Source of the DNA: Zygnema cylindricum
Taxonomy: Eukaryota > Streptophyta > Zygnematophyceae > Zygnematales > Zygnemataceae
Length of the DNA: 64,000 nucleotides
Direction of reading: 5' to 3'
Assembly: GCA_037447655.1 (NCBI GenBank)
Contig: JBBHKE010000726.1
Span: forward strand, 32,839-96,838
Shown: piece after piece, positions 55,401 through 64,000 of the stretch
Layout: every line of letters begins with the position of its first letter
How positions within the stretch are numbered: position 1 is the first letter of the stretch
The notes under the pieces: model-generated
The model's input: only the letters and a program-made list of their open reading frames with translations
What the model was told of the DNA's origin: nothing
The model's database searches: none
Made by a program: the position numbers and the translations under genes

Positions 55401-56277
55401 GGGTATGCGGAGGCCGACATTTCAGTCACGAGGAGCTCAAGGAGTTATTTACATTGCGTGAGGTGATGTTTACCTTTCCAGCTCATTTACTTTTCTCTTT
55501 ATTTACTTCAATTGCTCTTGTTTACTGTTTTTGTTTCGTGCATCTTTTGTATTTTTTTTCGTGAGGCGTTTGAAATGGAGAAGAAACTGGAACTGGAGTG
55601 ACCTCTCTCCTCATTGTCTATCAAAACACCTTATCCAAGAAGATTTCAACAGACACTAACGGAAATGCTGCTCTATGTTATCCTCCGTTGAAATCAATCG
55701 CCCTCTACAGGACACGAAATGCGACACTTTTGACCTTTTGTCTCGGTCGAGCATACCGGCCGCAGAGAGATGGCGAGACCACTCCTCTGAGATTGAGGAC
55801 GAGGCTTTGGCAAAAACTGTTGCCCATGGCGGAATCACATTTGTACAACGCCACATAGAAGATGTTGGGAATTTGGACGGCATTATCAATAATGCCGAAC
55901 TGACGATGGAAAAAAACGCGACAGATGTAAACCCATCAAGAAGGGGATGTGATTCTAGACAAAACTGGACCGATACCGAAGAAAGAACTTATAAAAGAGA
56001 GCCTTGTCGAAAAACAAAAGATGAGTTTGTTTGTGAATCGATAAGTTATGGTCGAACTGAATCACGAACGGAGGGTGAGGCACACAACAAAAACATGTCA
56101 AATTGCATTCTTTCGACGGACGACTTTTGCACAACGGCTTCCGCAGCATCAGCTCTCGCGTGGTCCCTAAAACCACGACAAGGAGGTAATAATAATAATA
56201 TAATAAAAATTGGGGTACCAACGCACTCCTTAGTTTTACGGAAAGGGCCCTGTCTAACTTTTGTTGATGTAATTTGA
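46427..56277 (+). CDS. RAD54B: RAD54B/RDH54-type Swi2/Snf2 DNA translocase, 19 exons, 1069 aa
   Basis: Exons: 46427-47215, 47942-48084, 48470-48518, 48755-48823, 49288-49402, 49831-49883, 50520-50597, 50781-50849, 51124-51272, 51711-51771, 52185-52324, 52517-52633, 53080-53146, 53528-53691, 53896-54055, 54279-54491, 54788-54858, 55327-55462, 55711-56277. All phases agree (3210 nt). Residues 1-200 are Asn/Ser-rich. About 202-310 ([21 protein letters not shown] to [16 protein letters not shown]) resembles the N-terminal domain of RAD54B/Rdh54. ATPase motifs: [18 protein letters not shown], Walker A GLGKT (389-393), DEGH (497-500), TGTPVQNDL (526-534), [37 protein letters not shown]. The tail has [10 protein letters not shown]. 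It remodels DNA and Rad51 filaments in homologous recombination. Exons 3-4 are the least certain. An upstream exon at 46200-46395 is possible. DAMGLGKT replaces the usual DEMGLGKT. Confidence 0.94.
47216..47941 (+). other. Helicase intron 1
   Basis: Exons 1 and 2 join in phase 0 and in sense (..DGILQ then IGKFHVEI..). The open Glu/Arg-rich piece at 47412-47520 ([19 protein letters not shown]) is not needed. It may be an alternative exon or decayed coding DNA. Confidence 0.6.
48175..48356 (+). repeat. TTTCAGCAAG minisatellite in helicase intron 2
   Basis: About fourteen units of 10-14 bases, each with pyrimidines plus CAG, the wording of a 3' splice site. It lies between exons 2 and 3. It opens Ser/Ala/Phe-rich frames that are artefacts. 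Confidence 0.92.
48915..49232 (+). repeat. GATTGATTTTTGTACCATTG minisatellite in helicase intron 4
   Basis: About ten diverged units of 25-31 bp, all with TTTTTGTACCATT(G/T) and a GATT or TTGATT run. The array occupies most of the intron 5' of exon 5. Confidence 0.88.
50598..50715 (+). repeat. Donor-derived tandem repeat in helicase intron 7
   Basis: Three to four units of about 32 bp built around GTGAGAATTT and TTGAGTTAAGAG, starting at the very donor (GTGAGA) of exon 7. Confidence 0.75.
54870..55030 (+). repeat. TCTCCATTATT repeat in helicase intron 17, 5' block
   Basis: Loose repeats of TCCATTATTCTCC and TTCTCCT beginning 10-15 bases after the donor. Imperfect. Confidence 0.65.
55085..55265 (+). 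repeat. AACAGTTTTACAATTTGTCC repeat in helicase intron 17, 3' block
   Basis: Six or so units of about 29 bp, AAACAGT.TTACAATT.GTCC, just upstream of exon 18. Distinct from the 5' block of the same intron. Confidence 0.88.
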
Positions 56278-58083
56278 TGGTATAGACCGTTACGTGTGTC
56301 CCTCATGGTTCTCCAGCGTTGTTGAGATATTCTTTTGTGTTTGTTTGACAAACTAATTGTGGTGTGTGACCAAAAATAGACATGTTATTCATGAATGTTA
56401 GTTTGTTACGAGTAGGTAAAAATAGAATCATCTTGCCTGGTAAGCTACTTTTTCGCAATGGCCTACAATTGTTATACCACTATTATTGTGGTGTCCCTTA
56501 TTGTAACTGACAGGGACTTCTCCCGCATGGCTGTTTGTTTACCTTGTGTTGTTTTCCCACAGCTGTGTCAAAGTTCACAGGAAGTTTCAGCAATTGGTCG
56601 GGCGAGGCAATGGAGACATCTCAGGATGAGGGAGGGAGATACGATGATGACAATTTCAGTTTGTAATTATCCTCGATTCACAGTTTTGGTTTGTAATCAT
56701 CCTCAATTGACAGTTTGTTTATATTATCATCAGTTGTGTTAAATAGTCTTCCAATTCAGGCCGTCCGATTTGTAACCGTCGACTTTAGTTCGTTTTTTGG
56801 GAGCTGAGGATTGAAGCTGTATATAAATGATTGCACTTTAAATGAAAGCTCATATTTCGAGTTTCAAGAAGAACAATACTGAGAGCCTGTGTATATTTTT
56901 GGCGCTAGCCCGATGTTTGATGGCAAATAAAGGGACAACGGTCACAAGTGTAGTGCACACCATAATTTTAAAATCGCATAACTTCTTCTTAAGTCGATAA
57001 CATAGATAGATTACTAATCGTGATTAAGAATTTACCCACTTTACCCATGGTCCACTTTCTTCTCTCCATTTCCCAATAGTGTGTATTTACCATAAAAACT
57101 GAGTTTAACAATTTTTGAGCCGAAGGTTGACTCATTAAAAAACCGTTTTTTTTCTATTTTTGAAACAAGCAAACGTTTCACTTTATGATTGCCCGCTGGT
57201 TAAAAAAGTAGTGCGAATAACAATTATATGGTGCACTTTACTTGTCATGGAAGATTTTTTGTCCTGGTGTGTAATCTTAGACCAAAGAACTCGTTAAAAA
57301 ACCGGAATGAGGGTGTTACTACATACCACAAAACAATATAGAGTAAAAAATACAATATTGTGTAAAATGCTAATTGTTAAAATGACCATTATCGCCCGGT
57401 ACTCATTTGTTTGTTACGGTGGCATTTCATTCTGGTTGACATTTTGTCCAATGACAAAAGATGATCCGTTTCTTTATTTTTTATTGACATTTAAAACATT
57501 TGACTTTCGTGTATTTCGCACATAAGGCTGGAATGATATTTTGTAGGAATTTTGTTCGTGGCTTCTCTTTTTTTTCGACCTCTCCTTATGAGTTTTATAA
57601 ACCCAAAATTTGTAGACAACTTTCATATAAATTGCTACGTCTAACTGGTTTCATTTCACAACAGATAATGGCATTTTTTGCCCAAATGGGAAAAACAAAT
57701 TGAAAATTTGTCTAAAAAGGGCAAATTCCTAACTTCTCCTTTATTTTCTCCAAACATGTTCTCTTCCGATTTCAAATCCATCAGATGTGAAACTAAACTT
57801 CAAGCTTAAGGCTTGCCCTAACAAAATCAAAAAACCTCTAAAGTAGAACCCCAAGAAAAACTTCCACAAAAAAAAAAAAATCTCTGTTTTTTCCACTCTA
57901 AACATTCTCCAAAACATATGTCCCTCTTTCATATGTCTCGCCTCACAAACTTCCATTTTTTAAGATTCCACACAATTTACAAACATTTTTCCGTTTTTCC
58001 GTTTTTTTCGAAACATTCAACGACTTCCAAAACCGACAACGGACACTACCAAGAAATTTCCTGTCACTAAAAGACAAAACTCT
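56278..58083. other. Spacer between convergent genes
   Basis: It lies between the 3' ends of the helicase (plus) and the coiled-coil gene (minus). A short repeat of TCAGTTTGTAATTATCCTC lies at 56660-56745. No coding frame is supported. It should contain both poly-A sites, which I did not assign. Confidence 0.45.
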
Positions 58084-61000
58084 TTACAACTGATACGGCA
58101 ACGACAACGATGGCGATTGACTCACAGGACCGGAGCTTTTCGATCCTCTCTCTCCCTCTCCCCTCCCCTCCCCTTCCTCCTCGCTCTCAAAATTCTCCGT
58201 CTCCTCTCCTCTCATCGTATCCTCCTCGTCGTCGTCTGTCTCCTCCCCCCCTCCTCTCCTCCCTTCCTCTTTCAGCTCTCCCTCCTCTGTATCTCCCTCC
58301 TCCGTCCCTCTCTCTCCTTTTCCCTCCCTCCCTAATTTTGTACGAGGTTCGATTATGTCTATCATCTCATTTATCGCCCGATGAACCGAAGAAGACCGAT
58401 AGGAAGCTTGAGAATCGACTCCTCCCTCCTCTCTCCTCCGCCTACCCCCTTGAATCGACCGTTTTGTACGAGATTCCGTTCCTTTTTCGTTATTCGGACC
58501 ATCTTGGTTTCCCCCCCCCTGACTCTCCACCCTCTCTCCCCCCTCCTCCGTCCCCTCCTCTCCCCTCCCCCCCCTCCCTCCCCTCCCTCCTCTCCCTCCT
58601 CTCCCTCCTCTCCCTCTCCTTCCCCCCTCCGAATCCCCACTCCCCTCCTCCCTCTCCGAGCTCGAATCCGCCGTATCTTTCGCCCAACTGCCCGGAATTT
58701 CCGACGACAAAAGAAAATTTTCGTCAGGTGATTTCTGTTGTTTTGTCGTTTTCTCAGGTGGTTCACCAACAGAGGGGAGATTGTCGAAGATTCTCGGACC
58801 ACCAGCTGGCGCTTGGGTGTCACATTCCAAAACGGGGAGAGTTTCTCCCTCTACCCCCCACTCGTTCGTCCCTTTCTGAGTCTCTCCCTCTCTCTCTCCC
58901 CACCCTCTCTCTCCGCCTCTCTCTCCCTCTCTCTCCCTCTCTCTCAACACCTGAGATAGGATCTGCGTGGATTCAATTTTTCCTCCACTCAATTGACTCA
59001 TCGTATCTTTTAGTTGTAAAGAGGGCGAGGGCTCTCTCTCTCCCCCCCTCTCTCCCTCCCTCTCTCCCCCCTCTACGGTTTCATCCTGACGTGTCTCTCT
59101 CTCTCCCTCCAAAAGGGTTGTCCCTCTCTCCTCCGACTCCCCTCCTCCCTCACATGCATCTGCCATGGCCGTGTCTTCTGAATCCCCTCCTCCCTCTCCC
59201 TCTTTCCCTCTCCCTCCCGCGTCACAAGTCACTTCCAAGTGAGCTTCCGAAAACCTCTCATCTTCTCTCTCTCCCCCCTTCTCTGTCTGTGTATCTCCAT
59301 CTGCGTCTATGTCTACCTCTCCCTCCTCCTCCAGTTGCAAGTTCCCCTCTCCCACCTTCCCTTTCTTCTCCCCCTCTCCCTCCCCCTCGCCCTCCCCCTC
59401 TCCCTCTCCCCCTTTCACTCCCTCTGCCTCTCCCACTCCCTTTCCGACGACCTTTCCCACTACTACTCCCATTCCCTCTCCCTCTCCCTCCCTACCTGTC
59501 CTCTTCCCCATTCCCTCTCCCTCCCCACCCTCCCCTCCCCCTCCCCCTCCCCCTCCCCCTCCCCCTCCCCCTCCCCCTCCCCCTCCCCCTGCCCCTGCCC
59601 CTCCCGTGACAGGGTTCTTTTTTTGTCCAACTCCCCCGCTAGGCTCCAAATCGTCCTCTTCGTCCTCTAGTGTGCGCATTAAATGCTTCATTCTCTCCTG
59701 TTGTCTTATCTGCAAAGTGGCGATCTCCGAGGCCGAGGCGTGGAAGGCCCTTAACTGCGTCTCCCTGTTCTCTCCCTCTCCCTCCCCCCACAACCCCAAA
59801 AGGAAAAAAATAACAATAATAGAGTCAGATTTTTGGAAAGGACTAGACGTTGGGTTCTCACTGTTCTCTCTCCCTCTCCCTCTCCTTCTCCCTCTCCCTC
59901 TCCCTTCCCCCTGCACTACAAAAGAAAAAAAACCGGCATCAAATAATATGAGATATTATCAAGTTGCGTCTCTCTATTCTCTCTCTCTCTCCCCCCCCCC
60001 CTCTCTCTTCCCCTTGTCCCCTGGAATAAAAAAACAATCTCAAATAAAGACCAAAATGAAGCTCAAATAATAGAAAAAACCACATAACTGAGTACCTCTG
60101 TCCCCTCTCCCACTCTCCCTCCCGCCCGCCCTCCCCCCCCCGCCCCCCCCTCCCGCCTCAGCATAATCCTCTCCCTTGCCCCCCCCAGCCTCTGCTGTTC
60201 GAGTGCCAGGTGGCGCTCCAAGGCTGCCTTCTCTCCCGCCAGCTGGCTCGTCTTTTTCTGCTCCTCGGCAAGCAGAGCCTGCACAAATGGACAAAACTGA
60301 TGACGTCAGCACACAAAAAAGAAAAAAAATGCTGACATAGATATACACACACAATACAAAATTGCAGACATCAGGCACTCACATCGGACAAAATTGCACA
60401 CATAGGACAAAATTGCTGACATCAACACGCGCCGAAAGACAACATTATGCAAAAAAGGAAAATGCTGACATCATCAGCATACACAAAAATACAAAAAGCA
60501 GCAGCAGACAGAAGGCACAACGCTACAAAATTGCTGACATCAGCATACACCAAAGACAAAATTGCTGCCATCAGTCAACACAAAAAAACAAACTTGCAGA
60601 CATATCATGCACAAAAAGACAAAACTGCAAATGGAATGCACAAAAAAGACAAAATTACTGACATCAGCACACAAGATAAAATCCCTGACATCAACACGCA
60701 CCGACAAAAAGACAAAATTGCTGCCGTCAGCCTACCAACTAATAGTGTAGGTTTTTAAAGAATCAAATATTAGGGCGTTTGTAAAGAAAAAATATCTATA
60801 CCAACTCTTTTTGAAATTCCTCTTCAATTCGCGACATTTTCCTCTCAGCTCCTTCCGCTCGCTGCCCGAAAAAAAAAAAAAAGGGGGAGGGAGAAAACAT
60901 AAAAAAAACACATGATAAAAGACAAAAATAAGTAAAAAGGAAAAAATAACAAAATAGAAACACCTCGCCCTGCCTCTCCCTCCGCTCCCCTCCCTCCCTC

Positions 61001-63524
61001 TCCCTCCCTCTCTCCCCGTCTCTCCCCCTCGCTCTCTCCGCCCTTCCCTCTGCCTCTCCACCTCCCCTCCCTCTTTCTGATCCAGAAGATCTGTTTGCCG
61101 GATTTTCCTGGCCTGATTTGCACTCGATGCGGAATCTGGCTCCTGACGCAAAATCTCCATTCCTCCTCTCTCCCTCTCTGCGACTCCCGCCTCCCTCTCT
61201 CTCTCCTGCCACCCCCCCCCAAATAAGAGAAAACATAACAAAAATTAACAAAAACTGAAAAAAATAATAAAAGTCGACAGAATAGGACAAAAAAAAAGAA
61301 CAAAAATCACAAAAGTTTGAATAGAAAAAATCGGAAAAGAGTAAACAAAAGATAACAGAAAGTTTGCAAAAATTAAACAAAAGTTAACGAAATTTAACAA
61401 AATTTAACAAATTTAATCAAAGTTAACAGAAGTTACAAAAATAAACAAAATTTAACGAGATTTAACAAATTTAACAAAGAGTCATAAAAATTTAACAAAT
61501 ATTTGTTACATTTTTCTATACCAAGTATTTGTTAAATTTTTCTTCTCCCTCTCCTCCCTCCCAAAAATACAGAATTGCGATAAATAAAAACAAATACTAA
61601 CAAAACATTAAATTAAACGAATATACATAAAATACAAAGAAATGTAAACAAATATAAACGGATTTAAACAATTGTAAACAGTTAATAAGCGGATTTAAAT
61701 AAGTATAAACTACTTTAAACGGATTTAAACAATTATAAAGTGATGAAATCGGATTGAAACAATTATAAACAAATATAAACGGGCTTAAACAATATTAAAA
61801 ACAATTTTAAACTGAATCAAATACAAGATGTAAATCGAAGATTTGTTAAGTCTATCACAAAACAACAATTCACATAAAATCCCCAAGAAAAAAAAAATGA
61901 GAACAAGGAAAATAAAATAAAATAATAATAACAGAAAAAAAGGGGCTTCTTACCAATTTCCCTCGAAGAGTTTCCTCGGAATTTCGCAAATCCTTTTCCT
62001 TTCCCTGAAATTAAAAAAAGAAAAAAACAACAATAATAATAATATTCAGAAAAAAAAAAGCAAAGCTTCATATATATATCATGCAATTTTTTACGGTGTT
62101 ATAATTTGAATACATTCAACCCTTTTTTTTTTTTTTTTTTGACTACAAGGTAGATTTAAAATGTGCCATAAATAAAAAAAAAAAACTTCCCCAAACCCCC
62201 ACACTCGGTCCCTTCCCCGGCCCTCCCACTCAAATAAAAGAAAAAAGAAGTAAATAAATAATAAAACAAAAAAAAGAAAAAAAAAACATTCGAAAATAAC
62301 ATCCTCCCAACCTTCCCCACACTCGTTCACTTCCCCGCCCCTTTCTTCAAATAAATGAATAAAAGATGTATAACAATAATAAATCTCCCAACCTTCCCCA
62401 CACTCCTTCCCTCCCTCGCCCCTCCCACCCCAAAAAAAAAATAAAAAAAAATTACCTGCAGATTCTCCACCTGCTCCTGCAGCTGCTTCTGCAACTTCAG
62501 GGAAGCTTCCGCACTTCTCGCCCTCTCCCTCTCCCCCTCCTCCCTCACCTTCTCCAACGCCTCTCTCATCTCTCTCTCTCCCTCCTCCCTCTCTCTCTTC
62601 CTCTCACTCAACTCTTCCTGGATCCGCTTTTGGAGCTCCAAGATAATTGCTTTTTGTCTGAGGGAAATATAAGGGGGGTAAAGGGGGAGAGAGGGAGGGG
62701 GAGAAGAGGGGGAGGGAGAGCGTGAGAGGGGACGAGAGGGAGGGAAGGAGGGGAGGCAGAGAGGGAGGGGCGGAGAGGGGGAGAGGGGGAGAGGGGGAGA
62801 GGGAGAGAGAAGGGAAGCGAGAGAGAGAGAGGGAGAGAAAGAGCAACAGAGAGTGACAAAAAAATGTACATATGATATGGGTGTATCTGTCGTCTCTCTA
62901 TTTTTTTCTTCACCTTTCTATTACAGTTTGAATATTTCCCTTCACTTCCGTCTGAATTATTGGCCAATCCTCGAGTTTTCTTAATTTTTTTGAGTCTCCC
63001 CTCGCCCTCTCCCTATCTTTAATGATTTCACTTTCGAGATTTTTTTTTCTTGTTCTTACATTTTCACATTACTTTTACAATTTCTTTTACAACTTTTTAA
63101 CAACTTTTTTACAACTTTTTTCCAACCTTTTAAACAACATTTTAACGATTTTGCTACAACGTATTTACACTTTTTCACACTTTTTTTTTTTTTTTTGCTT
63201 ACTTTCCTTGTTCTTACAATTTTCACAACATTTTTACAATTTATTTTACATCTTTTTGACAGCTTTTTTACAACTGTTTCACACTTTTTCTCTATTTTTT
63301 TTTTAATTTTTTTTTCCTTACTTTTCGATTAAAATTTCCGCCTCCTCTCTCGACTGTTTCGCGGCCGCGAGACGCTGTTCCAAATCTTGAACCTCTCTCT
63401 CTAGTTCTGTGACTCGTGTCATATTCCTCTCCCTCTCCCCCCTCTCTACCTCCAAAAGGGCCTCCCCTTGTCTCACCACCTCTCGCCATTTGGCATCCAC
63501 TCGGGCCAAAGATTCTTGAAGAAT
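58084..63524 (-). CDS. Coiled-coil protein with a Glu/Gly/Arg-rich tail, 3' part of the gene
   Basis: Exons in coding order: 63322-63524, 62456-62657, 61954-62004, 61062-61205, 60802-60861, 60096-60278 and about 58084-59781. Junctions are in phase throughout. The first six are heptad-rich coiled coil (ILQESLARVDAKWREVV, LEREVQDLEQRLAAAKQ, KAIILELQKRIQEELSE, LLAEEQKKTSQLAGEK). The last exon opens with LRAFHASASEIATLQIRQQ and LMRTLEDEEDD, then about 500 residues of acidic/Gly/Arg low complexity with islands of normal text (VHRAINEMIDIIEPRTK) and a Gly run coded by CCCCCT units. From memory, the ASEIATLQ..RTLEDEE stretch recalls the end of plant FHA-domain coiled-coil proteins. That is tentative. 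The start lies beyond 64000. The acceptor of the last exon lies in purine repeat and is approximate. Confidence 0.72.
58140..59600. repeat. Polypurine/polypyrimidine low complexity inside the last coiled-coil exon
   Basis: CT-rich on plus (TCCCTCTCC, CCCCCT at 59530-59600), GA-rich on the sense strand. It keeps both strands open: 610 codons on minus and 499 on plus. The minus frame carries the ordinary-looking islands, so I take the plus frame as its shadow. Confidence 0.9.
60285..60735 (-). repeat. AAAATTGCTGACATCAGCA minisatellite in a coiled-coil gene intron
   Basis: About twelve units of roughly 30-40 bp on plus, with ACAAAATTGC and GACATCA(G/A)CA cores. They fill the intron between exons 60802-60861 and 60096-60278. 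Confidence 0.9.
61370..61810 (-). repeat. AAACAATTATAAACGGATTT repeat in a coiled-coil gene intron
   Basis: AT-rich loose tandem units (TTAACAAATTTAAC first, then AAATATAAACGGATTTAAAC) between exons 61954-62004 and 61062-61205. Confidence 0.75.
62660..62850 (-). repeat. GA-rich (plus) microsatellite in a coiled-coil gene intron
   Basis: GGGGGAGAG and GGGAGAGA units on plus directly beside the acceptor of exon 62456-62657, so a CT tract on the transcript. Confidence 0.88.
63050..63315 (-). repeat. TTTTTTACAAC repeat in a coiled-coil gene intron
   Basis: TTTTACAACTTTTT units in two blocks (63050-63150 and 63215-63290). Just downstream of the exon 63322-63524 donor on the transcript. Confidence 0.75.
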
Positions 63525-64000
63525 CTGCATTTTTTTTTACTAATTTATTTAGTTGTTTATTTCTTGCTTTGTTTTATTTATTTTTTTGGTGTTTTTTGGA
63601 TTTTTTTGGTTTTTTTTCTGGTTTGGTTTTTTCTGGTTTTTTTTTGTGTTTTTGTTTCAAAGAGTCAAAGCTGTTAACAGTTGTGAAAAACAACTGTGAA
63701 CAGTTGTGAAAAATAACTGTGAACGGTTTATTTTTTTCATTTTTTTTCAGGGTTTTTAAGGAGGTAGTTTTTGAGGTATTTTATATTATTTCTGGGTATT
63801 TTGAGGAATAGTTTCGGTGGTTGTGTCCACTCGGGCCAAAGCTTCCTAAAGTTCATTTTTTTTATTTTTTTTTCCATAAAGTTGAAGTTGAATTTTGATT
63901 TAAATTGGGTTTTTTTCGGGGGGTTTGCAAAAGTAAACCTTTGTTTTTGGGTTTTTGGGTTTTTTTGGTTTCGCTTTTTGGTTTTTGTTTTGAGGTTTTT
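63525..64000 (-). other. Intron at the window edge with a partial exon copy
   Basis: T- and TG-rich intron. 63820-63855 repeats the edge of the neighbouring exon (CCACTCGGGCCAAAG then CTTCC in place of ATTCTTG), a small duplicated exon fragment. Confidence 0.5.

Noticed and set aside
58110-59609. 499-codon Ser/Pro/Leu-rich plus-strand frame
   Set aside because: Translation of polypyrimidine repeat opposite the coiled-coil exon. Only the minus frame contains ordinary protein text and fits the exon phases.
59309-60070. 253-codon Pro/Ser frame on plus
   Set aside because: Same polypyrimidine shadow, spanning an intron and exon of the minus-strand gene.
60963-61061. Extension of exon 61062-61205 to the GTGTTT donor
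   Set aside because: It breaks the phase with the next exon. The donor at 61061 keeps the frame and the coiled-coil text.
1-64000. CRISPR arrays, operons or prokaryotic defence genes
   Set aside because: The tandem repeats have no constant repeat plus unique spacer pattern, and the genes are intron-containing eukaryotic genes.

Overview
This is a eukaryotic nuclear window: spliceosomal introns with GT..AG ends, nested DNA transposons, LTR-retroelement debris, dense micro- and minisatellites and two Pol III tRNA genes. Two 10-N runs (9867-9876, 35455-35464) mark scaffold gaps. The lineage cannot be fixed. The Ty1/copia element and the ZIFL-type transporter would suit a plant or alga, but the RAD54B-type helicase argues against an ordinary land plant, so I leave it open.

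Layout. 1-2935 is a decayed Ty1/copia polyprotein running into the start of an LTR. 2936-9866 is retroelement debris: inverted-repeat arms, a tRNA-derived SINE-like head and a broken Gag-like frame on the minus strand. 9877-14440 holds one copy of a duplicated promoter-like unit, a GTAC-rich 16-bp minisatellite and a 540-bp MITE. 14445-18974 (minus) is an 11-exon gene for a 507-residue ZIFL-like MFS transporter whose introns are full of CT-rich (sense strand) microsatellite. 19000-26900 is repeat-rich DNA without a convincing gene. 27953-28930 (minus) is a probable Ser/Asn/Pro-rich protein with a CT-rich leader. 30298-35105 is a dense nest of MITEs, a hAT-like element and a 770-bp TIR element. 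35120-39203 has LTR-element remnants, the second promoter-like unit, another hAT fragment and another MITE. 39309-39636 carries two tRNA-Ser(GCT) genes. 42060-42990 may hold two exons of an unknown gene, and 44460-45523 (minus) an unknown ORF. 46427-56277 (plus) is a 19-exon RAD54B/RDH54-type Swi2/Snf2 ATPase of 1069 residues. 58084-63524 (minus) is the 3' part of a coiled-coil gene that continues beyond the window.

The exon models of the three main genes were read by eye. For the transporter and the helicase all exon phases agree and the totals divide by three (1524 and 3210 nt). The genes do not form a pathway: a vacuolar or plasma-membrane transporter, a recombination translocase and a coiled-coil protein are simply neighbours.

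The most interesting structure is the nest at 31172-32565. A hAT-like element with an 8-bp target duplication was hit at its own terminal TA by a 489-bp TA-duplicating MITE, which then received a second 489-bp copy of itself in inverted orientation. The second theme is that many introns are filled by private minisatellites, some built from splice-site-like units (TTTCAG, GTGAGA).
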